Positions 23,172-36,254 are shown, counted from the first letter of the stretch. The stretch is 64,000 nt of DNA from Strigops habroptila (GCF_004027225.2 NC_044282.2:47708576-47772575), one strand, 5' to 3'. Notes: generated by a model from the sequence alone, not told the origin. A program made the numbers and translations.

Positions 23172-25045
23172 GAATCATAGAATCCTAGAATTAGCTAGGT
23201 TGGAAAAGACCTTTAAGATCATCAAGTCCAAACGTTACCGCAGGACTGCCAAGTCCACCACTAAACCATGTCACTGAGGGCCTCATCTACGTGGTTTGTG
23301 AACACTTCCAGGGATGGTGATTCCAACACTTCCACACTTCCCTGGGCAGCCTGTTCCAATGCCTGATCACCCTCTCTGTGAAGACATTTTTCCTAATATC
23401 CAATCTAAACCTCCCCTGGTGCAGCTTGAGGCTGTTACCTCTTGTCCTACTGCTTGTTAGTTGGGATAAGAGACTGATCCCTACCTCACTACAACCTCCT
23501 TCCATTAGTTGTAGAGACCAATAAGGTCCCCCCGAGCCTTCTCGTCTCCAGACTAAACAACCCCGGTTCCCTCAGCTGCTCCTCATAAGACTTGTGCTCC
23601 AGGCCCTTCGCCAGCTTTGTTGCCCTCTTCTGAACCTGTTCCAGCACCTCAATGTCTTTCTTACAGTGAGGGGCCCAGAACTGAACACAGGATTTGAGGT
23701 GCAGCCTCACCAGTGCCCAGTACAGGGGCATGATCACTGCCCTGGCCCTGCTGGCCACACTGTTGCTGATACAGGCCAGGACGCTGTTGGCCTTCTTGGC
23801 TGCCTGGGCACAAGCTGGCTCATGTTCAGCAGCCGTCAATCAGCACCCCCAGGTCCTTTTCTACCAGCAGCTTTCCAGCCACTCTTCCCCAAGCCTGTAG
23901 CATTGCATGGGTTGCAGGACTCGGCACTGTGCCTTGTTGAACCTCAATCAGCCTGTCCAGATCCCTCTGCAGAGCCTTCCTACCCTTCAGCAGACCAACA
24001 GTACCAGCCAACTTGGTGTCGTCCGCAAATTTACTGAGAGTGCACTCAGTCCCCTCATCCAGATCATCAGTAGAGATATTAAACAACACTGGCCCTAACA
24101 CCGAGCCCTGAGGGACACCACTAGTGACCAGTCACCAACTGGATGTGATACCACTTACCACCACTTTTTGGGCTTGGCCATCCAGCCAGTTTCCAACCCA
24201 GCGAAGAATACGCCTATGCAGGCCATGAGCAGCCAATTTTTCCAGGAGAATGCTGCTGAGACAGTGTCAAATGCTTTACTAAAGTCCAAATAGACAATGT
24301 CCACAGCCATTCTCTCACCAGCCAGGCAGGTCACCTTATGGTAGGAGGAGATCAGGTTGGTCAAGCAGGACCTGCCCTTCATGAACCCATGCTGACTGGG
24401 CCTGATCCCTCCGTTTATGTGCTGATCATGTGCTTTATGATGTCACTCAGGATAATCTGCTCCAGGACCTTCCCCAGCACTGAGGTCAGGCTGACAGGCC
24501 TGTAGTTCCCAGGGTCTTCCTTCCTGCCCTTTTTGTAGAGAGGTGTCACATTGGCCAACCTACAATCCTCTGGAACCTGCCAACTAGACCAGGACTGCTG
24601 ACAGATGATGGAGAGTGGCTTAGAGAGCTCCTCTGCCAGCTCCTTCAGCAGTCTTGGGTGGAACCCATCCAGCTCCATAGACTTGTATATGTCTAAGTGG
24701 AGCAGGAGGTCACTAACCATTTCTTCCTGAATTATGGGGACTTCAGTCAGCTCCCCATCTCTGCCATCCGACTCAGGGAACAGAGTACCCTGAGGATGGC
24801 TGGTGTGACTATTAAAGACTGAGGAAAAAGCAGCATTAAATACTTCAGTCTTTTCCTCATCCTCAGTCACTAGGTTTTCCCTGGTATCCAGTAGAGGATG
24901 GAGGTTCTCCTTGGCACTCCTTTTATTGCTAATATATTTGAAAAAGTACTTTTTATTATTTTTTATGGCAATGGCCAGATTTAGTTCCATCTGTGCCTTC
25001 TCCTTTCTGACTTTCTCTCTACATAACCTAACAACATCCTTGTAG
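23172..25045 (-). mobile_element. 1.87-kb CR1 LINE, longest copy in the window
   Basis: This CR1 lies in reverse orientation. Its 3' tail is at 23172 (CATAGAATCCTAGAAT octamers), followed by the 3'-UTR block and then most of the reverse-transcriptase half of ORF2 up to about 25045, where homology stops. Full-length CR1 is about 4.5 kb, so the 5' UTR, ORF1 and endonuclease are absent through 5' truncation. Its sequence, particularly the tail block TTGGAAAAGACCTTTAAGAT, marks a different and older subfamily from the copies at 18502 and 46160. Small deletions are visible, for example near 23325 and near 23930. Confidence 0.96.
23287..25045 (-). pseudogene. CR1 ORF2 reverse transcriptase, frame-broken
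   Basis: Read on the minus strand, this is a reverse transcriptase in five open blocks: 24990-24415, 24382-24155, 24101-23826, 23839-23489 and 23505-23287. Each successive block is in a different frame, so at least four frame changes have accumulated. Landmarks in order are: HPRLLKELAEELSKPLSII and NYRPVSLTSVLGK (near 24507) in the N-terminal fingers; DIVYLDFSKAFDTV (24260-24300) with the first catalytic Asp; [13 protein letters not shown] (24092-24130); FADD (24018-24029) with the other two catalytic Asp residues; and the C-terminal SLETRRLGG and LDIRKNVFT stretches. All three catalytic Asp survive at sequence level, but no continuous protein can be made. The frame ends at a stop at 23287. 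Confidence 0.95.
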
Positions 25046-28000
25046 AAGAAGATCCTTTCTAGTCAAGCTATTATTGTGCCAACGTTAAATAAAATTGCTG
25101 AGATATTTTAAGTATTTGTCTAGTGCAAATATAAGGAGGATCCATAATGCTGGTGCTCTGAGAAAAAGGAAGCTTATGGTTTAGTAAAATACCATCAATT
25201 TATTCAATAGGCCAAGCTTCAGCTGGTTGGTTGTTTATTTGTTAAGAAGCTGAACTGTTCTGCTTTTTCCTTAGTTACACATAGAATAACGGGAAGTAGT
25301 AGGTGGCCAGCTCTTCCTTGAGCGCCCACAGAGACTTCAAGCCAGAAATGCCTTCTGGCCGCACTGAGAGCTTCCTAGTATCATTTGTGTCCCAGTACAA
25401 AGGCAGAGGTTATTGTTCCTATCTTTGAGTGCCAGCATCATGTGTACTTTTTCATCTTTTTCCTTGCTACTCAGAAAAATCAAGGGCCACACTCAAGTCC
25501 TCCAAGAGCCTGGCTGAGCCACCACGGTTGGTAGGGAAGTGAAATTGTGAATCCAATGAGCCACCCAGACTGTTTTAGATGCAGGATTTCCAGACCATTG
25601 CATGGTCGGTGGAAAGAAGGTATTATGGTGCTTACACTGGGCATCCACAGCTGAAGGCCTGAATGTGGACCATGTATAATTGCTCCCACCTTCTTTCCTT
25701 CCTTCTTTTAGCATCTCATGTAGAAGTCAATGATCCAATGTTTTCCTTATGCCTCCTTTGTAATGTGATCATTAATAAAGCTTACCTTGAAAACTATTTG
25801 AGCAGGGGAATGCTTGCATTGAAAAGAGCATCAACTGTGAGTAAACAAACTGTTGTGAAATAGCTGAGAGAGAAGCAAGAACTGGCCTTTGCGTGGTGGC
25901 GCCTTTAAAAGTCTCTGCCTTCCCTGTCTTCTTTTCTCTAGCTGCTACAGCAATCAGAAGATAAATCCATATTCATAAAAACACTGTGGTATCATGTGGA
26001 ATGAATTCATTAAAGTGAAGTGACATATTCTTGAAGGAGCTCAGACAAGAAATGAGAATTCCTAATGAGCTGAACCCTTTCAATCTGCTAGCCTCAGCCA
26101 TGGTGGCTCTGAGCATCATGCCATGGCTGCTGGAGATCATGGCTGCACAAATGAGATAAGAAGACTGGAGATCTGGGTTAAATTCATCTTCAAGTCTTAA
26201 ACTTATAATTCTCTCAACATCTCCTGTTTAACTTTGCTCTCCTGCAAGGTGAAGCTGAAACGCCCAGTGTGGTGGAGTTCAACTGCAACAAATGCAGGAT
26301 GATGGCATTCTCTAGCAAAGAAGTCAAGTGGGAAGCTTTCGCTGTTGTATTTGTTGAGCTTTTGGGATAAAGGTATTTGATGCACCCTAAAATTGTTCTA
26401 GCTCTTCACACTTCTTTAAGATAAACTAACTGAACATTAAAGAAAACTGTGACTTATTTTTTTTTTGTCAAGTTGCTGTAGTAATACTGCATGCTACTGC
26501 AGCATTAAAAATATTAAAATGTTTTGCCATGCTTTTCCCAAATATTTCTAAATCCCAGAGGTACTGTCAGCTTTTGGCACAGGAAAGGTAGGCACCAAAA
26601 GCTGTGGTCTTTCCATGTACGATGGTAGAGCCTGGAAAAGAAGGCTGAGCATTGGGGACAACACATGTGGAGCAGCAGATATTGGCCAAAGTTGTCCTCC
26701 CTGTGGTTGATCCCCAGCTGTACTGTTCCTGTTTGCAGCACAAGCCAGATCCTAACTCTCTAGGACACTTCTACTCCACATCCACCTCTGCTGGCCCATG
26801 TTCCCCTTCCTTCAGAGGGAATGGTGCATTCTCCTGCTTACCATCTCTTCCTTAGGGCAGCAGAGTTTGGCTTTGCCTGCTTTCGCAAGGAGCTGTGAGT
26901 TGGCTCTGGCTAAGAGCCCAGTTTGCATTTACTCCGCAGCCCTGCTATGTTTGCTTGGCTTTCACACTCCTGTGACCTATCTGCAACAGCAGAGCAGTAC
27001 CAGTGAGCCTCCTGGTAGTATGAACCATCTTTTAGAACTATGTTCACATTTTTCAATGTTTTCTTACTTGCAGAATTCTTCCAAAGAAACATGAAAATAC
27101 CTCTGTCTGATAAGACCATGCATCTGTAGCTCAGGCCCTATTCAAAGAGTCAGTTCTTCAGTATATGATTATTCTGTATACAGGATAGGTTATAAAATAT
27201 TCTCTTGACATTATTTCAAAGACAAATCAATTTGAAATAAAGAAAGGCTTTAATGAAAATACACAAAGGCCTCTTGAAAATGTTCATGGCTTTTTTCTTG
27301 TCCTAAGTCCCTCCTCTTTTCCTGTGCAGTAAAGGATGTTTCTATTTTCAGTTTTTGGAAACCAAAATCTCATTGATTTCTTTTTATAGCCAAAATAATT
27401 GTGTGTCTGATATGCCAATAACATACAAAATTCCAGGCAGCCCTCTGTATTTATGTCACCATAGCACCAGTGGCCCTGGCAGGGGCTGGGAATTTTTTTA
27501 GTATGTGCTGTACAAGCAGAGCCTTCAAAAAGGATCTGCTCTGGGGCTTTATTCTCTACCACTGAAACCCAGTTTTCTGCCATATTTCCTCCACAATGAG
27601 AAAAGATGAGGTGCTCAGACAGGTATCATCATAGAATTAGTGAAGGCCAGTCTTAAATCACCAGCTGAAGGTTTATCTTGTCTGTTTACAGTAAGGTAAA
27701 ACCAACAGGATCTTGTTTCTGCTAGGATCATATGTAGAGATAAGCTGGTATATTGAAGATAGCTAACACAACATTTTTATCTGGGAATTTGCATTGCCAG
27801 GTTCCTTGCATGGTATTACTAAAATCTCTTCATTTGGATTAATTTGGTGTCTGTTTAAATTTGCCATATATGCTTAAGTAACAAGCTGAGCAGAACATAG
27901 CTTGGGCAACCCACAACTGACCGCTGGTAATTTGTTTTTATTCTTTAGCATTTTGTTCCTAAACAGAGCTGAGCAAACAATTAGTAGTAGATAATTAATC

Positions 28001-29799
28001 CATTTAATTTAGTTCTGTTTTTTTGGTTTTCATATTCCTTTCTTTACAGGCTTGGATCTGATTCACAGTTGACCTGAATTGCTGTTACACTGCTGCTGTA
28101 GCTATACAGATTTACGTCGTTTAGACTAGACATTCTATCTTTCACTGACATGCGAATTACCTAGAAAAGTTCACCATCCACAAAAGCAAACATTTGCACC
28201 TATTAGCTGGTTAGCTAAGAGGTGGACTCTTTCCAGGAATGATTTTGAGCTGTGACTGTTCCTTATTTGCTTGTGATGTTTGTGGATGATCACCTAAATC
28301 ACACAGTGTCGTTTCTGCGCCTGAGTGTCTGTGGCTATGTGAATTCAGGGCTGACGCGTCTGGTGTAAGTTGTGATACCTGAACATTTTTTGCATGTACA
28401 GGTGTGCATATTTGAGTCTAAGTGTTGATAACCACTGAATAACTTTCATGCCAACACTATCCCACATGCAATAATTTTTATGGAAAAACTGATAAATATT
28501 GCAGAAAAATCAGTTGGGATGCCTGCATTCACATCCAGTCACTACATCCAAAAGCACCATCACATTATTTGCATGTAGAAACTAGGGAATCACTGTGACA
28601 TGGACCATGCCTGGGTATACCCGAGTGACTCCAATCATCTGATGTCCTCAAGAGCCCACTGCTGGTTTCATCTTGTAACCTACTGAGGTCGCTTTTGTGA
28701 AGGGGGAGGTGCCTGGGCTCTGGCCCCATTTCTTCTGCAGACATGCTGTGGCATCAGGCAAATTTCATGTTCAGCTTCTCCTAATGAGATGAGAAGCCCA
28801 ATTCTCCATCTCACAAAAAGATCCCGCTCAATTCATGTCTAATGAACATTTTCAGAGCTTTTACATGATGATGTTCAGCAGTGAGACTTGTAGCTGATGT
28901 TGTGACTAAGCTAGAGAGACGAGTCTATTCCTAGAGACCTGGAGCTGCTATCTTTAGAAGGCTTTTCTGAAATAATCCAGTATTTCTCTTAATGATTACC
29001 AGCTATTTATTTCTCCCTTTGTCTTCGGACCAGATGAGCCTGGACTCTGGACCAGTATTGGTTTTAATTTATGTTTTATTTGACATTTCCCCTTTCCTTG
29101 CACACACCAGCCTTTGGGAAATACTCGTCTAACAAAAGTTCAAATGTTCAAGCAGCCCCTATTCAATTAAAAAAAAACCAAACCAAACCCCATTTACCTA
29201 AAAGGTCCACATCTATTTCAGAATTGTCAGTCATTAACTATTTACATGGGAGTTAATGACATTATTAACTAATCAATAGTGATAACCATGGTAACCCTGG
29301 CACAGCAGGGCCTGGTATCTTGTGGGAACACTGCTAAAGAAACACAAACTCTTAATCTTTAATACCTGGTTCTTTTGTGCCAGCTTTCAGAGGAAGGTAA
29401 ATTTTCCATTTTCCATCTTAATCCTTTCCTTTAATGAATAAATTTGCTCTTGGCCACTGTGCCTTCCCTTTCTCTTTTAACACCTGCAGTGTGGTACAAG
29501 GGAAATGCTGCAGAGGCACCAGAAGAAGACTAATGCAAGGTGCAGTGGCTATGGGGTCATGAGTCTCCCTCTGTATCCCTATATCTGCACCTGTATCTCT
29601 AGAACTTTATGGCCTAGGAATTGAACCCTGTAGCGTGTAAAAGCTACTTGGATACCATTTATTTTTTGGGGGAGCATATTGCGGCCTGTAATACATTTTT
29701 ACCTACCTTCTACTGGTTTTCTTCTGTTGCACAAGAGTGTTCAACCCCTTAATCCTGCTATTCAAATTTCTGTGGTTGTTATTTTAATTGCCTGTTATT
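25046..29799. other. AT-rich unique sequence
   Basis: No gene is recognised, and open frames do not exceed 99 codons. AT-rich stretches with homeodomain-type ATTA/TAAT words occur near 27960-28020 and 29240-29290. A run of ten T lies at 26457-26466. A short stretch near 26160-26195 faintly resembles a SINE head but is not supported well enough to annotate. Confidence 0.55.
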
Positions 29800-30060
29800 C
29801 TAATTGTGAAATCATGAAGGCTTTTGTCAAACGGTTTTTGGATGTCCAATCAAATGACATCACCTAGTTCTGCTTCAGCCCTGATTTTATTAACATGCTG
29901 ATGCAATTTTAGATAGATTACTAAGCCATGATTTTCTTTGCAAAGGCCTTTCTGCTTAGTCCTTATGGCATTCATACTTGAACATTTTATTATTCTATTT
30001 TTAGTTAGAGTTTCAGTCAGTTTCCTGGTATTAAAATGATAGTCTGGCACAAACTCTCAG
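29800..30060 (-). mobile_element. ancient CR1/L3-like LINE reverse-transcriptase fossil
   Basis: On the minus strand, 30050-29815 encodes a decayed reverse-transcriptase piece of an old non-LTR LINE clearly different from the younger CR1s. It has a KLTETLTKNRIIK stretch, then HVNKIRAEAELGDVI. The frame then meets an in-frame stop at 29850-29852, after which LDIQKPFDK continues. That last stretch aligns with the family motif for the first catalytic Asp (YLDIQKAFDKV-like), with the Tyr codon mutated to a stop and Ala changed to Pro. The reading order and spacing match the RT region before the PQG motif. Homology fades near 30060 and before 29800. The subfamily (CR1-L3, or an L2-related LINE) is uncertain. 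Confidence 0.65.
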
Positions 30061-33000
30061 GGAGATCCTTACAGACCTGCTGGTAGGTATGATTAATGCT
30101 GGTTGAAAATTTTCCATCAAAACTCTCAGTTAATGAAAAGTGGTCCATGACTCAGAGACAGTAAGATAAGTGGGTTTTTTTCCATGGAAGTTTTCATTGA
30201 AAGAAAAGCAAATGCCTGTAGAATCATTTCCATTGGTGTGTAGCAACCCCAAACACTTGCAGGGGCTTTCCAGGGGATGGAGGTTGGGGCAGGTTTACAG
30301 CAGGCTCCCTTCTATTGTAGTACCACAACAGGAGCAGGCGGCTCCACCAAAGGAGGAGGTACCCCAGTGCCTGGCTGAGAAAGACAAGAGGATTAGCAGC
30401 CAAGAGTCCCCTAGAGTGTTTTAGGGGAAGACCATTTTGTTTGGAGCTGAATGCCCTAGAATCTAATGTTTTGTTTTGGTTTGGTTTGGTTTGGTTTTAT
30501 TTTGTCCAGGAAGATTTAGCAAGTTGGGAAGATACAGGTAAAAATGGTATAGCTGAAAACATCAAATAATATTTACCTTAGGATAAGTAGGAGAAATTGT
30601 AAAATGGGCTTAAAATGCTTTCTCAAAGGTGGAGATGCATGGCCAACGGAACTTGGGTCTCCTTTCACATCTCATGCTAGTTTAAGCAGTTCCCTAGTAC
30701 ATTTGGCAGCTTCTGTAATCTTGTTTTTCAGCTCCTAGCTCTCCCCATGCATTGCCCAGAGGAGTCCCAGTTCCTGGCATGGTGGAAAAGTGTCAAGCAC
30801 TGATATTTCAGCTCTGTAGCTTTAACTAAAAGAACTTTTTCTCTAGTCTGGTGACTGAAGAGTTTCCTACTTGCTTCCCAATTAGCTAGCCAATTAACAT
30901 TGGTAAAATGCTCTGGAATTCATTCTAAATGTTGGTGTGTTTATTCATAATGTAGCTCATTTAGCTGCCAAATACTGCTAGAGATATTTGGCAATGGTCT
31001 GAATGTCTAGAAAAACCTGAATTTTTCATTAAAGAAAATAAACACAGTATTTTCAAGTTTGGGTTTCTTGGCTTAATGTTTCTAATGAAAACTCAAAACT
31101 AACACACAAAAGGAGTAGGAGTTTTGCAACCAGTTGTATTACAATGGAAATAATTATTTTTTCTTTTTAAGTTCTTTTTTCCCTCAACCAGTCCTAATTA
31201 GTCTACCAAACAAGGATGAGCTAATTACCACAAGTGATCTCATCCTACAAAAGTAGGGTAAGAAAGTAAATTCAAAATGCCACTGAAACTAAAGTAGCAA
31301 GGGAATTTAATGGAGTGGAAGCCTGAAAACAGGGAACATTTTATTATGTTGGTAAATCAAGAGCCTTGATATTATTAATCTTATAATTTCTTTCACCTTT
31401 TGGATATTTAACAACAATATGATATTTTGTTACTGTTAACATGCTGCAATTAGACTTTTGACAGATAATGAATCTGATCTCTCAACTCAGATGTTGCTTA
31501 TCTTTCATGGCCCATGATTTACCAGCATCTTACCTTACCAATGAATTAAAACAGAACTGCAATGGGAACTACGTTCATAGATGAGCACACTCAGACTGGA
31601 TATGGCTTCTCTGTATGTTAGTACTTACATATATGATCTGCAAATGTAAACTTTACAGAATTAGATATAATTATTTCCTTTCTACTGAGTATTTGCTGTT
31701 TCCAATGTTCTGCTACCTATGGGACACTAATGGACTAATTGAGGATAACTCAGCCTCAGCTGAAACTAATAATGGAACATGGAGCAAAAATATGTCTGGA
31801 CATATGCTCAAACTGTATTCAATAAGCATAAAACAACGTATGCTGATCAGAGAATTGATTGAAATGATCTGTTATTAATTTGGATTTCAAAAGATAGCAG
31901 CTTCCATAAATGTAAGATTTTATGCTGTGAGGATCTAGTTGTGACGTGACAGAGGAGGAATACTGAAGCTCTTCTCTCCAGGAACTTGAGCAACAGCTGG
32001 AACTCATAAGCCTGTAGGAGAAGAGTTTCCAAAACCACAAAACTCCGATTTTCCATCGGAATGTTTGAACAGCTAGCTGCTTTCAGGTGTCTACTGTGAA
32101 TTTTAAGAAATGCCTAGTTCTCATTTCAACATTGACTTCAGAGGTGTCTAGACTCCTAGATCCTTTGAAAATCTGCTAGGTATCTTTGAATATATACATA
32201 TATTCAAACTTTGTCCTTTACTGTTGATATATCTCAGTGCTTGCTGAAGCCAAAAGCACATTTCCTATTCCCTTTTATAAAATTAGGCTATTGCTTTAAG
32301 CATTCTGGAAAGATCAGAGTTTTGGTTTGGTTCCAGTACACCTCTAAGGGTGAATAAGTATCCTATGATGCAGTGACATGTAGCAATACCTGAATTCAGC
32401 TGTTACTTGAGAATGCAAATATATTCAGCAATATATAGCTGTGTGGTTCTATCTACTTTTCCAAGAAGGCACAGATTTGTTTCTTTTCTTTCATTTTTAG
32501 AAAAGCTAGAAAGTTTAACTTTTCGAATTGGAGCCCCCTTACATAGCAATGATCTATCAGAGAAGCAGAGATTAAACAACGGATGATCAGTATACTCTTG
32601 TTATAAAAATTCAAAAATGTGGGATAAAAAAATGTTAGTAAAAACAGTGAAATGTTAAAGAAAGAGCAAAAAGCAGCATAAAGCTCAACTGATAAAAAAA
32701 AATGCTTTTTTTTAAAAAGAACAAAAGATGAAGTGGTTTTATGTTTGCTATATGAGGAGGGAATAGCAAATTCTCTTGAGGTACCTGTAATCATGGGCCA
32801 AGTTCCTACATTACATTGTTCATCTTTCATCTAAGTACCAGGTGTCTGAGAAATTGGTAGCTGTTGGCTCTTTTTGACTGTGAAAGAGAACCTCCAAGGT
32901 GATATTTAATTAATACAGCAGCTACCGACATGATGTCCAAATGCTAATTGAGCCTTTCCTATTTTCATCTACAGATGAAACATGTTAGGGTAGAACTTTC

Positions 33001-33104
33001 ATTTGCTTTCTCCTTTGTTCTAGAGCTTTCCCTTGCTGCATGTGTTGTGTGTGAAAATACAAGTAGTTTCCCATTCTCAATACAAGAAATTACGTGGTGA
33101 ATGC
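30061..33104. other. AT-rich unique sequence with homeodomain-type words
   Basis: No gene is recognised. A (TTTGG)n run lies at 30474-30497. Sections 30880-31000 and 31180-31260 contain repeated AATTAG, TAATTA and CCAATTA words and an 8-bp inverted repeat (TGCCAAAT at 30966, ATTTGGCA at 30986). The overall texture resembles enhancer-type conserved non-coding DNA, which is only an impression. Open frames are at most 125 codons (32453-32830 minus) and lie in AT-rich sequence without motifs. Confidence 0.5.
30474..30497. repeat. (TTTGG)n microsatellite
   Basis: About four and a half units of TTTGG are flanked by T-rich sequence. It is short, and length variation between individuals is possible. 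Confidence 0.85.
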
Positions 33105-33160
33105 GTAGGCAGTGGCAAAATGCCCACTGACTTTGATGGGGCCAGGATTTCACCCAAGAA
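33105..33160. repeat. ancient amniote repeat remnant
   Basis: The sequence AGTGGCAAAATGCCCACTGA followed by CTTTGATGGGGCCAGGATTTCACCC resembles a dispersed repeat remembered from crocodilian, turtle and bird genomes (GGCAAAACTCCCATTGACTTCAATGGG..CAGGATTTCACCC). Nearly 50 bp match in order. The family name and class are not known to me. The copy is diverged, as expected for an insertion older than birds. Confidence 0.45.
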
Positions 33161-36100
33161 ATTCTGGCCTCCGTCCATTTTAGATGAATGGTTTCTTTCC
33201 AGTAAACAAATGCAAAGTGGAAGTCATCTTCCTCTTAAACGAGCCTTTATTACCTCCTGGTTCTAAATGAAGTTTCAGTATTAGAAAAACATCCTCCCTT
33301 GGTACAATCCTTCAAGCGATGAGCTCTCCCAACATCTAGATGCTTACAGGGAAATACATCCAAGACATAGAAAACGCAGAAAAAAAATAAAAAAGAAAAA
33401 AGGCAGGAGGAAGGGAAAGGTGTCCTGTTTATGTATGTATATGGCAGTTGGCTGACTGTCAGCTAATGTGCCATTGCACTGCTGGCTAACCAGAAGTTGA
33501 ATTACTGCTGTCTCATATGAGGTCTAATAGAAACACACATGTGACCCCACCTTGCCTAGGGACTTCTGTGTGAGAAGACCAGACTGGACAGGTCTGCTTG
33601 CCTGTAGATGTGAAATGAAGAAATGCTCTCGGGCTTTGGAGGCGTTAATGGTAGGAAAGGCCCTGCAGGGATCTTCATCATGTGATCTGGTGTGGTCAGT
33701 GCCAGATTCCAGATACGTGCCCCAACAGCACTGCTACCCAAATCCTAATCATGAGAAAAATGGCCAAAGAGAGTCCCTTCAAGTGGAGGAGTCACCTGGG
33801 AAGTAAAGTAGCGCTGTGCGTGCTGCCTCTTTCATCAGCATGCCTAGGATGTAAGCAAAGCGTTTGAAGATATTAACCCCTATCAAATACAAACCAGGGT
33901 TGTCCTTTATTCCTCAGACTGTTGTTTTGGTTTGTTTTTCATTTTTAACATTTTCTTTGCACCTTAAAATATTTGTCCTTATTCTCTCCTATAATTTTCC
34001 CCCTTTTAGAAAGGAGGAAATATATTCTTCCAGTCATTGAAGAGACAGTGTTGGAGCTTATGAAGACAGGCAGACAGGTGCTGGCTTTTGGAAGGGAGCA
34101 GATGGCAGAGAGACATCCAGCAGATCTAATTAAACCATGAGACATCACAATAACTATGAAGGAAATGCATTTAAGTTCATCCTTGTCACACTTGGAAGAA
34201 GTTCTGTCAGGGTTGCTTGGAGGTTTAGCAAAAAATTGTATGTTATTATTATTAATTTTAATCAGTTCTGGGTTTTCTCAGTTGTGTCAACAAGGGGGTT
34301 GGTCGCTCCAATCATGCTCATCTGTGCCATCTCCTTTTCAGAATGGTAAGATTTTGTTGCCAATAACAGCTAGTAGGACTTGACAAGGAACCAATGTGAA
34401 GAGTACAGGAGGCAGGAGAAGCAAGATGATAAACTGTGGCATAATGGATAGGAGGATGCCTTCTGCAATAACCCATGGTTTAGGCTTCATACTCTGCTGA
34501 TTTTCTTTCCTTTTTGTGTCCTTTTGCTGCAACCGGGTGTGGTCAAGAGGTTACTGTCTCTCTTCTACTTTCCCCACAATATGAATGCAAGAGATTCAGG
34601 TTGTCTAAAAGTCTCATTTTTCAAGTGCCACACTGTGAATGCCTGGAAAATGCTAATTATTGCATAATAAAAAGGGTTTGTATAAATTATGTGATCTTTT
34701 TCCTCCCAGAAAAAATTTGGCTTTTGTTGAAATCATCTTTCTTTTTCTTTGAAGCTGCAAACCATTAGGCACTGTATGTGGATAGTGCATAGCCAGATAT
34801 TGTGCTTATAACCAAAATATAATCATTAAAACCACTTACTTAAACAAAGCTTGAAGCTTTTTGTGTAAAAAATGTTAGGATCACACACATGCACAAGTAA
34901 CGGTTCACAACGTGGTAGGATAATGAGCAGTCTAAGGCACACACTAAAGTGCAGATAATGAGACTCCTACTTATTCACATTTCATTAGCAGCATAAAGGA
35001 TCTAAATCAGCTCTGTTGCTACTCATTCCATAAAGCATTGTCATCACTTTCATTTCAAATACTGATCTTAGTTCGCTATAATTACTGTATAAAAGCCCTA
35101 GGTATTGTTTCCAACAGATCAGGTTTACTTTCCTGAACGAAAATGGGTATGGACATCGTAATGAGCTACATATCAACTAGTCAAGTTTATTCACCCTTAC
35201 AATGGCTCATCTTACTCTGAAAATAAAGGGACCGCTGGCTGACCCTCTGTTTCAGAGCTCATGGGCAGGGAGCTGCTTTTAAAACATATTTGACCTCAAC
35301 CTAGGAGCTACAGCAGCTGTTAGCTTGAGACGAAATACAGCCCTCGAGATAAAATACTCCATGTGCAAATGCCTCAGCAACTGCTGGTGACAGGGAGGTC
35401 CCATGAAGTGCTGAGGGTGTGAGGAAGAGGAGGAGGTCTTCACCTCCTTGGAACCTTGCCACAGGACCATGAGCTGTCCCTGCGTTGCAACATCCGCACC
35501 CTGCAGCGCTCACTGATACAGCTGCAGCGAGCAGCTATAGCCTATGCTGTGATGCTCTGTGGGGCCTGGTCTGGAGCAGCTTTGTTGTTGCCTTAAATCT
35601 TTATCAGGCAGCTCAGTTAGTGAGAAAGACTAACTGTGAGAAAGAGGCAGATGGAGGATCTCTTGGTAGTACTCAAAATTCAGGAAAGGTTTAGTTTAAG
35701 GCTTTGGCTGCAGGTCCAGAAACCTTTAATCCTGTTGTGCTTCTTGGATGTGCAGATGATGGAGCATTTCTTCCCTCTGGGGTGCCTCCAGCCTGGGTGG
35801 GCCCTGGCCATGCTCTGCCAGGATCTTCCCCAAGCCCCCCAGCTTAGCCACAGGCAAGGTCTGCACATGGCCCATGCACCAGTAAGAGAAAGCAGGGGGC
35901 CATGTATAAGGGAGTGCTGATCATCTCACAGGCATTTTAAATTTATGAAGTACTGAACAGCTGAAACACACAGCCATGAGCAGCATTGTGTGTTCAGTTC
36001 ATGCTGTCTATATTTAAGCATGTCTCCTGGGACATGTTTGATCGGTATGTCCTGCCTATGCAGTACAGCAAGTGTCTTCTGTCAACTTGTATTAATTCCT

Positions 36101-36254
36101 TTATGGATTATGGACGTATGCTGCTCCTTGGAACAATCAGCTATTGTGTAGCCCTTCTTGCCAGACTCCATACACCTACCTCAGATGCCTAGATTAAAAA
36201 AATAAGTAAATTAGACATCTCAGTGTTGGGCCTGCAGAGGTAAAATATCTGACA
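33161..36254. other. unique non-coding sequence
   Basis: No gene is recognised. An A-rich patch lies near 33380-33400. Frames of 60-94 codons, such as 35636-35920 plus, have no domain and overlap frames on the other strand. Confidence 0.6.

Noticed and set aside
26160..26195. ACTGGAGATCTGGGTTAAATTC, similar to a SINE box-B region
   Set aside because: The match is too short, and no MIR middle blocks follow at the expected spacing.
27625..27660. ATCATAGAATTAGTGAAGGCC resembling the start of a reversed CR1 tail
   Set aside because: Only about 10 bases match, and no CR1 3'-UTR block (TTGGAA..GACC) follows.
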